From Pteria penguin (taxonomy: Eukaryota; Mollusca; Bivalvia; Pterioida; Pteriidae), in the NCBI GenBank assembly GCA_035048485.1, contig CM068585.1, positions 21,543,001-21,607,000 on the forward strand: a DNA stretch of 64,000 nt, read 5' to 3'. Shown one piece after another: positions 53,006 to 64,000 of the stretch (its first letter is position 1; the number at the start of each line of letters is the position of its first letter). Made by a program: the position numbers and the translations under genes. A model generated the notes under the pieces. It saw only the letters and a program-made list of their open reading frames with translations, did not search any database and was not told the origin of the DNA.

Positions 53006-53027
53006 TTCTCCATCAGCTCATTCATCT

Positions 53028-53245
53028 TGGGGGCCATGTAGCGCAGTCAGTAGCGCGCTCGCTTATCACCATTGCGAGCCGTGTTCGATTCCCGATGTGA
53101 TATGTAAGATGGTGGGTTTTCTCCGGGTACTCCGGTTTCCTCCCACACAAACGACACCCTTTCGCCAAGATCCGTGCCAACGAGCAAGATTTATATAAGT
53201 TGTTAACTTGCTTTTTAATCGTTGTAAAATAAAGTTTGAATTTAA
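53028..53245 (+). mobile_element. V-type SINE (RUDI-like), second copy
   Basis: The head has CATGTAGCGCAGTCAGTAGCGC and GTTCGATTCCCGATG. The core is GGTTTTCTCCGGGTACTCCGG followed by TTTCCTCCCACACAAACGAC. The 3' part CCAACGAGCAAGATTTATAT ends in TGTAAAATAAA. It is nearly collinear with 6942-7175, but the latter has about 20 extra bases before the core. Confidence 0.82.
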
Positions 53246-53639
53246 ATCTTGTGTATTGTGAACTAACTTGTAACTTGACCATTATTGCAGCATCAATGAA
53301 TTTGTGTTGATTGCTTATTACTTGTAGAATGCACATAAAACATAATTATTTGACATAATTTAAGGGAAAATGGGTTTCTAAAAACATAATGAAAACAATG
53401 CTGGTTATACCTGTATAGTTCACCAAATACAAGTATGTACTCGTGTATAGATGATCAAAACCTATGTCTGTCGATTTTTGTTGCATGATTGTTGTGCTAT
53501 CGTGTAATTAGTATGTTATTAGTGATTTCTTTGAGTTAGTATTTCACTTCATACTCGTTTGTGTAATATAGAAGTGTGCCATTGTGTAGTTTGCATTCAC
53601 TGTTCTGTTTTAACCCGTGTCCGTCAGCTTTCAGATGTT

Positions 53640-53900
53640 TTCCAGTCCGTGTTCGGTATGAAATATTGTTATTAGCGACAGTAAGAGGCTGAGAGACGGG
53701 ATACTTCATCTTCATTACGGCACATGCTGTATTAATAGCCCGCCTGCTGGGTCACAAGTCTCGCGATGCTGGGCAGGTCGAGAGCTAATCGCAGAACGTT
53801 ACCATGGTCCCGCCCAGAAATTACCGGGAGGGCGGAGGTTAATTGTCATTTATGAGAAATTTTGACGAAAAGACGTCAGAGTGGTGTGCGCAAAGTCTGC
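53640..53900. promoter_or_regulatory. CpG-containing pocket with TCTCGCGA element
   Basis: GC content is well above the flanks. TCTCGCGA lies at 53759-53766, together with CCCGCCTGCTGGGTCAC, GGTCCCGCCCAG and GGGAGGGCGGAGG (GC-box-like). A 59-codon minus-strand frame (53715-53536) begins inside, but is of doubtful reality. A promoter or conserved regulatory element is possible; this is inference from motif content alone. Confidence 0.3.
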
Positions 53901-53920
53901 TGTGTTTTATTATGGCTATG

Positions 53921-54265
53921 AAATAAGATTTAGTATTAGCTACCAGTGGCATATATTTTATGGTATGGTATAGTCAATGGAAATAAGACTTAGTATTAGC
54001 TACCAGTGGCATATATCTTATAGTATGGTATAGTCAATGGAAATAAGACTTAGTATTAGCTACCAGTGGCATACATTTTATAGTATGGTATGGTTAGTAT
54101 AGATAAGATTGTGTATTACCTGTCAGTGGCATAACATTTTTATAGTATGATATAGTCCAGTGGCATACATAGTTTTATAGTATGGTATAGCTAATAAAAA
54201 TAAGATTTAGTATTAACTACCAGTGGCATAAATAGTTTTATGGTATGGTATAGTCAATTAAAATA
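53921..54265 (+). repeat. 60-bp tandem repeat, about six units
   Basis: Unit AAATAAGACTTAGTATTAGC TACCAGTGGCATATATTTTA then TAGTATGGTATAGTCAATGG. The first three units are nearly identical, the next are truncated or diverged. Confidence 0.93.
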
Positions 54266-54269
54266 AAAG

Positions 54270-56500
54270 TAAAATATACTACAAAATTTTATCATTAATA
54301 TAACGCTATATAAATGCATATAAATGTACCTGGGAGAGGGAGGGAGGAAGAGAGAGATACATGCTTCCGTTTCTATTTAAACCATCTCTTTGAGGATCTA
54401 GCGTCATGCTTCACACTAGATTACCGCGTATATTGCATTTGCAGTAGAATTGCTCCATTAAAGTATCAAGGAGCAATAACCCTGTTCACATACGCGATCT
54501 TTATTATACAATAAGCTATTTTTTCTAAGTAGAAACAAAAAACTATCTTTCTCGTTTATTTCTCTCTCATTCCCTTCACAAACGTCAATAGTGTCAAGTC
54601 TCGATGCGTTATCGAAATTCAGCGAGGCGCCAACCTGCTGCGCTCCAAAATTAAGGCTAGTTTTTAAATGTTAAGTAAGGACAAAAAACTACCACGCTTT
54701 ATCGCATATATCTGCATTTCTCCCCAGTTTACAAGTAAATATAGTCTGATAAGATGTTTTCATCGGACATCGTCCTACTGAGATAGGCGAAAACTTCATC
54801 AATTCTCTACAATATCGGTCGTATTCGGGAAAAGAATATACAGAACTGTTGTTTATATTTCTGTCATGCAGAATAATGGAATCGAGATAGACTCAATAAG
54901 ATTTCCTTCATCTATAAAGTGTATTATTTATCTACAAATTTCAATGAGCCAACGGTCTATATAACCATTTATTTATTTCTTTATTTTGCATTTATCTTTT
55001 ATTTATTTAATTATTTATGTCTATTTATTAATTACCTTATTTATACAATATATTTATTTTTTATGACATTCTATATCCAATCATTGTAATCACCACGATT
55101 TTATGGTATAAGTTATTTAACATAGGATGAACAGGCATCATAATTCATTCTATTGGATATGATGAACATTTATTTATTTCACACAAACCTTTAGTATCTT
55201 ATCGTTTGCGTCTTTTCAAACTGTTTAATTAACAAAATAGTGAAATCCGACCTGGTCAAATAAACACGCCATTATCATCATCACTACCATCATCACCATC
55301 ATCAACATTAATAATAATATTATTATCGTTGTTGTTGTTGTTGTTGTTGTTAGTTTGTATAGAATAAAGTGCAGTATTATTATAATGTTTATAAGCCATA
55401 CAAACAATACCTGAATATCATCTTCAAAAATTCTTAATGTCCGTCGTATCCTTGATACAGTGTTGACATTTATGCATTTAGAGTTTATCGAGTTATTCTT
55501 AATTTCTTTATTCCCTGTGTTGGATTTTTTTTTTCAGTTCTACAACTTTATTCAAGGCCGATTAGTGTGGTATTACTTAAGTATAATAACATAATCTTCT
55601 TCATGAAAATGAAAGTTTTATTAAAATATGTATTATAATAGCGTATCATACATGTATAATAGTTTTATTTGATTCTTAAATATATGTGTAAATTTTAGAT
55701 TGTTATCAATATAAACCAATCCATATTTATATTAATTTCTGATAATTGTGAAATGCTTCAAGATCAACTGTCTAAATAAAACGTGTTTAGTAGCCGGACT
55801 CTTGATTAGAAGGAACATTAATAACAGCTAATATTCCACTATGTCGTTTTTAATTTTCCTTCCTAAGAACAACGAATGCCATATGTGTCTTAATCTAATA
55901 AATCCGAGGCCGTTCTCTGCATATTACTAAATTTATTGTTGTGGATGGGGAATTGAATTGTTTTCTACCGATCAAATTATATGGATGCGCCATTCCGTCA
56001 AACCATTCTGTATTCGGAAACTTATTGATCCGTTATCGGTTTCAGCCTTAGCGTTATTGGGTAATTGACTTGATGATCTTTTGTGGTGAAGATCCAATTG
56101 ATGCTAGCTTAATCATTAACACATAACAATATTTCTTTAGAAGATAATCTGTCCACTTTGTAAAAATGACATCGAGCTCAGAGTAGGTGACATTGTTTTA
56201 TTGTTATTCTTCACTCCCTATCCAAAGGGAAGCATTAACAAATCTGTGAATTACACTAACGTTTGGCACAGTTTGATTCTGTTTGGATTGCAATTGATGC
56301 TGATTATGTACATGAAAATGACAACAAATAAAGTATCAAAGAAAGAGAGCAAAAATTACAACGACAAAATCAAGACTGTACGACGCTTTTTGCAAATGAA
56401 AAAAAAAATAACTTAATAATAAAACTTGATGCTAAAATGCAAATTATAATGATATTGATGAAAGATGTTAATTAAATATAAGAATAAATAAACCTTAAAT
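54270..56500. other. AT-rich intergenic stretch
   Basis: Low-complexity ATTT-rich DNA at 54960-55070, and mixed (ATC)n, (AAT)n and (TTG)n trinucleotides at 55271-55351. A GC-richer patch at 54590-54660 contains GCGAGGCGCCAACCTGCTGCG. No gene is supported. Confidence 0.5.
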
Positions 56501-56783
56501 ATGTAAATGTGCTGCATATTATGATCTTGAGTTGACGAGACCTATGCCTTGGTTCTGGCAACTTTCTGTTGTACCTACTGAACAGTAATCCGAAAGGGCC
56601 GTCTCAAACATCAAGTGCTTGTAGCATCTGAATACTATTGTCCATTCGGCACTATTTTGTTCATGTGGCCATATGCCATTCGAACACGCTCTCGAATTTT
56701 TTAAACATTCCTTTAATGTTTGAATTGGAATCGAGTTTATCAGTCTTGGAATTCAGTGACATCAAAAGGAAGCAGATCTAAGA

Positions 56784-56900
56784 CTACGACTTGAGTTCGG
56801 ATGCCCATACATGCTGTGGCCAACCAGTGCGACCTTTGGACTTTTTGTCACTCGGTGATGTTTGTTCTGATTCGGCAGGAGGAGAATTTTCTTGTTGGAT
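56784..56900 (-). CDS. Probable terminal coding exon of an unidentified minus-strand gene
   Basis: On the minus strand a strong acceptor (CACTTTCTCTTTATTTACAG) is followed at 56900 by 38 codons and TAG at 56784-56786, entering in phase 0. The peptide is polar and Pro/Ser/Lys-rich (QQENSPPAESEQTSPSDKK), then ends in a more defined GRTGWPQHVWASELKS. Such a tail could be the C-terminus of an intracellular or transmembrane protein; I do not recognise it. The GC-richer 56520-56783 could be 3' UTR, but no canonical AATAAA was found. Upstream exons should lie above 57 kb or outside the window; none is convincing within it. Confidence 0.5.
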   Translation of the reverse strand: MQQENSPPAESEQTSPSDKKSKGRTGWPQHVWASELKS

Positions 56901-57090
56901 CTGTAAATAAAGAGAAAGTGTATGAGATGTGAAGACGATGATACATTGATTTATTCCGTGGTCGTTTTCGTCTTCCCCATACTGTTTTATTTATCCCATG
57001 TTAACCATCACCTCTGGTAGCGTTTTATCAGAAGAAAAACATTTATCTTTGGTGTCATAGATTGTTTACGGCTCTAGTCGGGCTCAATTA

Positions 57091-57110
57091 GGTTTCCGGG
57101 TGCTCCGGTT
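57091..57110 (+). mobile_element. V-SINE core fragment
   Basis: GGTTTCCGGGTGCTCCGGTT matches the V-type core of the SINEs at 7 and 53 kb. No head or tail is evident. Confidence 0.45.
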
Positions 57111-57924
57111 CAAACTGTATGGGTGATCCCATATGACCTTTAACCTGAAATGCCAGCCATTATCAGTGACTGCCATTATATATATTGTAATTAGAACAAA
57201 AACCGTTACATGCACTCAAAGTCGTATGTCAGGCGAATAGAATCACTACCGAAACAAAATCAAGTTTTTACTCCCAGAACTTTTTTTTCATCATATTTTA
57301 GTAATTAAAAATAAAAACAAACAAAACCACATTGTTCACTGCACGTGCATCGGAACTAACTGTCGGAGGTAACAGCCTCAATTTGCGAGTGTGCTGGAAA
57401 TGTTGCGGAAACTGAAGAAGCCATAAGACACTGGCAGAGTTTGTTAGGAAATAATGGTTCATAAACATTCAATACATTAATCATAATCTACTTCCTCAAA
57501 TCAAAATAAAATCCAGTGAAGCATGTATTCACTGCATCCTCCGTATCAGGACCTAGGCTATAGCCAGTCGTGCTATTACACTGTGCAGTATATAACGATA
57601 TATAATACAGCATTACAGTAACGGGAACGTGACCTACATGAATATATCGTGAGTATATTGGACAACTTATGGTGGTGTTGCCCCGCTTTGTAGTGTTTCG
57701 GACATATTACCTTTTTTTGTGGAAATTTTCTATAATATATAATAAATTCTCATCACCTTATGACACCAATATTTAAAAAGAAAGAAAAATACGTCATATG
57801 TGAGATATTATATTCATTAATTTCTATTTTATTGTAAATAAAACGTGACACTATTATAGAGAATTTTAGTATTTATTCCACCCGGATTATTTCAGCTATA
57901 TAATGACCAGGTTGCTGGGTTGTG

Positions 57925-57950
57925 GAAGGGGGGGGGGGGAGGGGGAAAAA
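57925..57950. repeat. Poly-G tract
   Basis: GGAAGGGGGGGGGGGGAGGG run. The surrounding 57120-58010 holds nothing else that I recognise. Confidence 0.9.
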
Positions 57951-58013
57951 TGATCAGTATTTGTAGATAACAGCCGTACTTAAGCAGACCTACTCCTTAT
58001 ATCGTATTGGTAA

Positions 58014-58270
58014 GTCGACGTGGCCTAGTGGTATCGCGTCGGACTCCTAATCGGGAAGCCGGGGTTTGAGTCCCGCTCTGGTCATGCCGGTGTCATGTCT
58101 TTCGGATGAGACAGTAAAAACCAAGCCCCGTGTCGTGGTATGCACGGCACGTTAAAGATCCCTCACTGCTTCGGGTGGGTCCGTTGTATGCCCCGCATCA
58201 GGCAGATGCCGTCACCATATACGTGAAATATTCGTGGTGTGACGTAAAACAAAAATCAATCAATCAATAT
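58014..58270 (+). mobile_element. tRNA-headed SINE, CAAT-tailed family, fullest copy
   Basis: Head GACGTGGCCTAGTGGTATCG and GGGTTTGAGTCCCGC. Body TGTCTTTCGGATGAGACAGT, GCCCCGTGTCGTGGTATGC, CACGTTAAAGATCCCTCAC and GATGCCGTCACC. Tail AAAATCAATCAATCAAT. It aligns along its length with 18112-18372 and, inverted, 3778-3966. Confidence 0.87.
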
Positions 58271-58274
58271 ATCT

Positions 58275-59510
58275 TATTGGTTTTTTTAAGTCTTGATCGG
58301 GAATCGTGGTCAGACACACTAAAATTAAAGTGACAGTTGAGTGTTTCAGTGCAGTTTTACCTCCTTCGGTTGCCGTGGTCCCGTATACTATGTGTGTGAC
58401 CTATAGCTATTTGAATACTTATGTGTGTGTATTTTCATCAACACCATTTATTTTATTCATGTTTTTATTTATTTTCTTAAAAAGAAATTCCTTGATTAAA
58501 ACAGATAATTAACTCTTATTGGAGTTATTAGATTTCCAAATCTTGTACAAAGTTGGTGGTCTACCTTACAGAATTATTTTTCTTCATTTTCCCCAGACTG
58601 ACTGACGCCTGACTTTAAATAAATATGAATGCCGATATCAAATTCTTGACAATCATATAATGACTTCCTCTTTACAAAACTTTGCAAATAGATTTTACTA
58701 GGGCACTATTTTTATTAGGAAACAAAAAACAAAGGTGATTTCATACACATTAAACACCCAAATACATAAAGATTTTATATATGCAAGAGCCATCAATCAT
58801 ATTTATTGCAATAAAAGACGTTTACAGTTGAGACAATGATTTTGCTCGCTGCATATACGATGATACTATCTGGCTAGACCTGGTATCGCGGAGTAACACA
58901 GCGGGTGTGAGTCGGTACTACACGACTCTCATGCGGCGGCTTGATAATGTTCATATCGAATATCACTACTCCGTGCGATAAGCTGGTCATTCTATGATAT
59001 GTTTTATTACAATACAAATCGACTGAATGAGCTTGTATAGTATCCGATATAAAGTTGTGTTTATAAAGATTGTAAAACAAATTCGGTCTCTTAACTGATG
59101 TTGTGCTACTTGTTCCATTAAAATTCAGTATTTACAATGCCTTTCATGAATGCTTCGGGGGGAAAAACCTTCATCAGGTATCCAAGTCCACAGTACTGAA
59201 CAAAAGAGATAATGTGATTGTCAGTGGCTAACCAATAATAGAGAATAAGGAAAGATATGTTCAGAACTACTCATAAATCTAGAAATATAAAAAAAGTACT
59301 AACATTCATATATTTTGATTCTGAGCATAAATAAAAATAATTGCTACCATATACATATTATGACTTGATGTAATCGAATCGAACTTTCCTACAGATGGTT
59401 TCTGTATTGGTGAAGACATGGCTATTTTTTTCTATAAAAAGGTAAGTTTAAACTACATATATAACTTTGATAGAATAAGTAGTCCTCCAAAGGGAAGTAA
59501 AATATACTAA
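58275..59510. other. Intergenic, nothing firm
   Basis: The segment holds short open frames only. A GC-richer patch at 58880-58990 (GGTATCGCGGAGTAACACAGC) might be repeat-derived. At 59395-59441 a T-rich acceptor and a GTAAGT bracket 47 bp, too short to call an exon. Confidence 0.35.
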
Positions 59511-59514
59511 AAGA

Positions 59515-59642
59515 AACAACACAAACATTTTTGTCGCAAATTTTCGGCCTCCTGGCCTTTATCAAGCAATTGTTGTTTTCTAACAATTGCTTGATAAAGG
59601 CCAGGAGGCCGAAAATTTGCGGCAAAGAGTGTTTGTGTTGTT
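59515..59642. repeat. Near-perfect palindrome, 60/61-bp arms, 7-bp loop
   Basis: The left arm 59515-59574 and right arm 59582-59642 are reverse complements apart from two mismatches and one extra base. Each arm holds CTTGATAAAGGCCAGGAGGC CGAAAATTTGCG in its own orientation. In RNA it would form a long stable hairpin; in DNA a cruciform. No frame is present. A T/G homopolymer block follows at 59710. Confidence 0.93.
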
Positions 59643-59707
59643 TATATAACTTTGAATAGGTTTCAACTATTATGAAGATTGTCATTTCGGGAAACAGTTT
59701 TTGGTTG

Positions 59708-59796
59708 GTTTTTTTTTTTTTTTGTTTTTTTGTTTTTTGTTTTTTTTTTTTTTTTTTGTTTTTTTTTTTTGGGAGGGGGGGTTGGGGGTTGGACAA
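59708..59796. repeat. T/G homopolymer block
   Basis: T runs of 8-16 separated by single G, then G runs. It is like the block at 7757. Predicted poly-Phe or poly-Lys peptides are artefacts. Confidence 0.9.
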
Positions 59797-59929
59797 ACAA
59801 GAACTACAAGCAAAAGCTACAAACGCTTAGCTAGTTGCTTTCTACATGCTATACTAGAAACCATATCGCCACGTATCTCATGTTTACGTGTATATTGATG
59901 ATTTATTAGAAAAGTTATATAGGAGGTCA

Positions 59930-60010
59930 CTAACGTGTTCCTGACTTAGGTTTTCATTCCTAGTGTTTCATTGGAAGGGTACGGAATCTCTGGGAATCGA
60001 AGCTCTGACC
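59930..60010 (-). mobile_element. Probable tRNA-like SINE fragment
   Basis: On the minus strand, GAGTTAGGTCAGAGCTTCGATTCCC has a B-box-like end (GCTTCGATTCCC). It continues into GAGATTCCGTACCC. No A box is clearly present. Confidence 0.35.
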
Positions 60011-60019
60011 TAACTCATT

Positions 60020-63000
60020 ACAATTCATCCGTAATTGCATGCATAGTATTGCATTTCTTTACACAAGAAGTGTAAAGACACTCTTAATAAATACATTATC
60101 TTCACTATAAATATAAGATATAACATCATATGGCACCAAATGCCACCATAAATATTCAGTATGTCATGATATGACAGTATGCTATAGACATTTCCGGGTA
60201 ACACTAGGGTTATTACACAGGGATACCCTCTCAGACACGAGCGACTAACAGTTCAAATCAATGAGCACCGTGCCGTTTGTTCTAAATTGTCTTGACAGCG
60301 ATATTTCCACATTAATTTTACATCAGGGAATTTACAAACACAATTAATGTTAGATCGTTCCAATAAAATGCAGAATGAACGATGAGAATTGATAATTGAA
60401 ATGAACATCTTTCTGATAATGCAATAATTCGGGATCATATAATCGTTGCTTTGTCGTGCAATTATTGGAACACCGTACCCGACACACGTCCATGTAATTT
60501 GATTTGTAGCATAACGACGTTTAAATTTATTATTCTAAATTTTCATATTTGACATTATCATTGATATAATAAAGTTTGTATCATTTGAGTGCTATTGATT
60601 TTTATGGCCGTTCAGACAATTCTATTGATCTTGGTCACGAATGGTTTTAAATTGAGTTTGAAAGTCTTTGACCTGTTATCTTATAGTAGATACAGTGTCC
60701 ATGGTAGCACGTGACAGTGCACGTTATACCACAAGGCTGCAGGTGCGTGCTTACTTAAAACGATATCGCATAACTGCTTATCTCTCGGTCATTACAAGAG
60801 CTGCGCAATACTAACCCCGGAAATGTTTCAGTTCTAAAAACTAAAATCAAAATACATAAACATTCTGCATGTGATCACAAAAAGAGTTACCTGTGAGTAA
60901 GATGGATACGAGAAATGTGCAATATGCAGGATGAAAATAATCAGATAGTAAAATTAGATTCATTAGTTACAGGGATCACAGTTTTTGTATTATGATATGT
61001 TTTAGATTACATCATCGCAAATGATACAAAAAATACATATGTAAATAATATGGTCTAAATATAGAATCTCTTTAGATGTGCATTATAGTTTCATTTTTGA
61101 TGAAAACGCAAAAGGAATTTCTGATAACCATTACGCATGGGATGGGGAGGTTTATATCTGTACCATGACATACTTTATCTTCTGTATTTTCTGAAATTTA
61201 TATTTATTTCATTTGAAATAAAATTTCGTGGATTACAGATTATGTTTCGCAGCAAAATACATCTATATTACATAAATTTTCTTAAATGTATTTAATACAG
61301 GACACTAACAAAAACTATATATGACACTAATTTGACATGTGTTATATATTCATATTTTAACGCAGATAAAAAATTAAACTAAATGTCTTTTTCATTCCCA
61401 AAATATGATACAAAAAATCTACATAAAACTGAAAGACATGCAAACCGAAACAACAACCTGCATTTTGTTCCCTATATATAGAATAACTGTGCCACACCTC
61501 CTGCCAATATAACATCTCTATTACTCGAACTATCACGGAGAGCATGTTCCGGGTCGTCTGATACACTCAGATCGTGAGCAAGCCACTGTATACATTCATT
61601 CATAAATCTACTCCATATATATGTCTTATCTAGCTCCTTCGTGTTTGTACGTGGATTTTATGTAAACATTAGATACATTCTGCGATTATATCAATCTCTA
61701 GTCGTTCATAGATAGGTTTATGCCATCAGATGGGATAGTTCTGTCGCTCCATCTAAATATATTTCATTTTCACGATGCAAGTCTAAAAATATGTGTATTT
61801 CGATTGACGAATGCAACCTCGATGAAACATAGGACATTGTACATCGGCTATGATCCAACTATGATATCATTTTATTATGTATTAATGTTGCCGTCTTTAT
61901 AAAAAAAAATCTTTCTCTTACTAATATACGTTCTAACGAATTTTGAGGAAAATGTTTTACGTATCACCTCTTAAAATCATATTAGGCTACCTTAAATTGA
62001 CTTAATATTTATGAAACCATATTAAATGTCCTGTTTGATTATTTTCTCTTTAAAACCTTCCTCCAGTCAATTCAAAGGGTAAAACATTACCTATATCTAT
62101 TTCTAATGAAAACTTTATCTTGGAAAACTTTATGAAACTTATGAACTTATTGCATTCATATTCGATATGAGTTAAAGATAACTCCCATAAATTAAATTAA
62201 AATCACATATGATAATTGAATTTAGTCACGTAATATTGTTTCACTTTTTCTCTGTATTTTTGTCTTTGTGCGGCAAAATAAATGTTGTACAATATATTTG
62301 ATAAAAAACTTAGTGTAAGTATTAAAAATACATTGTCTTTTTTTAACCTTCCGTAAGTAGTCATGTGTTTATTTTAAAATTTGTCAAAATTTGTTAGAGA
62401 AAGACAATAGCATAAATTTGAATTTAAACATGATTACACTTTTTATTTTTACTTTACAAATCATGACACATATACGGTACTTTTAATACCATTCGTATTT
62501 GTGGGAAAAAAAGAGAAAATTAAAAACCCCATGTGCACCAGAAAGTACAACATAAAAGGATTTTGTGTGTAATACAACAATGCAGTCAAACAAACGCAAG
62601 AAAGAACCCCTCTAAACATTGTCCATTCGTGATAACGATACCATAAGAGCGACTGACAGATGGGCCGTGGAGAGCGCATGCGTGATACATGTCACAAGTT
62701 AATGTCGTCAATTGATAATAAAACGCAAACTGCATGTTTGCACACAATGCCAATGGTAATACACACTAATTAATTAACGTATCATTTTCTTAGAAAGACT
62801 AAGCGCCGGGCGCGACCGGAGCTATATCAAAAAGATAATATCAATTAGCCAGAAATGATGGATATTTCCTGATTCCTTGGGAATAAATTCCGCTGTGATG
62901 TCACATTACAACATTGGCTCGATTAACTGTAATTGCATTACTTAGAATTGGTTCGGAATTATTTTCAAACGCGGGTAGATACAATCGGACACACAAAATT

Positions 63001-63240
63001 CAATCTCATGAAAAAATGATCACTTAGAAACAAATATCTATTTCATAATCATATCTATATCGTAATATTTGACAAATGAAATAGAAGTGGATAGAATGAA
63101 TGGAGTTAGATGAAGGTGAATCGTCAGATGGCATTCTTCCCGCGCTTTCACAATCACGATAAAGATGATAAACATGTAAACATTCTGTGTATTTTTAAAC
63201 AAGCTGGCGATCCAAGTTTTTACTGATTGTGATAACTATA
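60020..63240. other. Gene-poor AT-rich stretch
   Basis: No repeat family defined here and no supported gene. A GC-richer patch at 62800-62830 (AAGCGCCGGGCGCGACCGG) lies among TAAT-rich sequence (ATTAATTAACG) that could bind homeodomain-type factors, but this is only suggestive. Confidence 0.35.
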
Positions 63241-63264
63241 GAAAACATAGGTGGCAATAGAGGC

Positions 63265-63380
63265 GAAAGGTCTCGCGACGCCATTTGTTTATACAAATCG
63301 CGAATACGAGATTATAAGCGAGATTTCAGAAAGCTAAGGGTTATGGCGGCGTGTAAGATCTCTGTAGCTTCCCATGGCGG
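63265..63380. promoter_or_regulatory. CpG-containing pocket with TCTCGCGA and ATGGCGGC motifs
   Basis: TCTCGCGA lies at 63271-63278, an AAATGGCGTC YY1-like site on the minus strand overlaps it, and TTATGGCGGCGTG lies at about 63342. The local CpG density is far above the flanks. This combination is typical of housekeeping or bidirectional promoters in animals. A plus-strand start at ATGGCGGCGT followed directly by GTAAGA would make a very short first exon; this is unproven. The rest to 64000 shows nothing recognised. Confidence 0.3.
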
Positions 63381-64000
63381 AGTCTTATCTCAAATGATGA
63401 TACTGTAATTGATAGGCAATATTATCTAATTATCTCGAGTGTTTTCTAGCCATGGAAAGTTAAATATGAAGAGGAATTATACAGCCCAGTCAATAAAGAC
63501 ACTTCTAGACGCGTATTAATTTGTTTTTCATAAGTTTTGAAGGAGGTCGTAATAAAAAGTACTCAAGATTAATCTAGACACCAGGAAGCACCCTATATGT
63601 ATGAATTATCTCCCTTTTTATCAAATATGCCTAGTGAATTGATCATTTTATGCCTGTAATCTAGCTACTAAGATTTTGCTTTTCCGTCTATTTACGATTA
63701 AAATGCGTCCATTAAAACAAAAGAATTACCATATATTTGCTGCCAAGTAAATGTAAATGAAATCAAAATAAAGTTTGTTGAAGTCTTTAGAAACTTGTAA
63801 TGTCTTCCGACAAGGAAATGAAAGTGAATCATTTAGAGCTAAAAGCTTTGCGTTACTTATTCATTAAGACACAAACTAGATTTTGATATACGACTTAAGT
63901 TCAGGTTTAGGCTCCAGAAGAAGGTGAACCCCGACAGCCATGATCCAACTCGACAGTTTGCGAGTCGAGAACGTCTCTCGTGCATTTACTAGATTATTAC

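Noticed and set aside
57130..57180. Minus-strand acceptor GGCATTTCAG followed by a short frame
   Set aside because: It falls on a V-SINE core fragment and stops after 18 codons.
59395..59441. 47-bp segment between CTTTCCTACAG and GTAAGT on the plus strand
   Set aside because: Splice-like ends alone are too weak for an exon this short, with no neighbouring exon in phase.
61472..61585. 37-codon minus-strand frame after a TATACAG acceptor
   Set aside because: Its length is within chance expectation, there is no homologue I know, and it ends in a stop without a clear poly(A) signal.

Overview
This is a metazoan nuclear window, AT-rich, intron-bearing and dense in repeats. It is most likely from a bivalve mollusc. 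The evidence is a tandem pair of secreted C1q-domain genes (signal peptide, short coiled coil, C1q), tRNA-headed SINEs carrying a V-type core (TCCGGGTACTCCGGTTTCC), and long tracts of the AAGGTCATTCAAGGTCA repeat. No bacterial, phage or CRISPR feature is present. Species cannot be told from the sequence alone.

Region by region. 0-5 kb: a decayed LINE reverse transcriptase, then repeat families I call R1 (GGCACCTGGTCTCACCT), R2 (AGGTCA-rich) and R3 (GATACCGACTTAGGACGG), plus two minus-strand SINEs. 5.2-12.3 kb: two directly repeated two-exon C1q genes about 5.7 kb apart. Copy 2 looks intact, with a TATA box. Copy 1 has an in-frame TAG in its signal peptide and sits between two composite R2+R1 blocks. 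A 20-unit, 55-bp minisatellite with a four-unit higher-order pattern lies just upstream of copy 2. 13.7-19.4 kb, minus strand: a multi-exon gene made of very small exons. It encodes a signal peptide and two cysteine-rich Ly6/uPAR-like modules, each built from a 95-nt exon followed by an exon of about 150 nt.

19.4-47 kb is largely gene-poor: R3 and R1 copies, SINEs, two foldback or TIR elements, microsatellites and a few weak open frames. 47.5-53 kb is a satellite complex. It has a 60-bp dimeric array, then 3.9 kb of arrays all built on a 22-bp register (44, 22, 44 and 22 bp), with a small TIR element at one internal boundary. 53-64 kb has a V-type SINE, another 60-bp array, the probable terminal coding exon of a minus-strand gene at 56.8 kb (rest of the gene not recognised), a near-perfect 61-bp-arm palindrome at 59.5 kb, and two CpG-containing pockets with the TCTCGCGA promoter element.

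Functionally, the recognisable genes encode secreted or surface proteins: C1q-like recognition proteins and a Ly6/three-finger protein. Both are families that expand by tandem and exon duplication in molluscs. Exon models come from reading splice sites and phases by eye, with no transcript data, so boundaries should be read as predictions.
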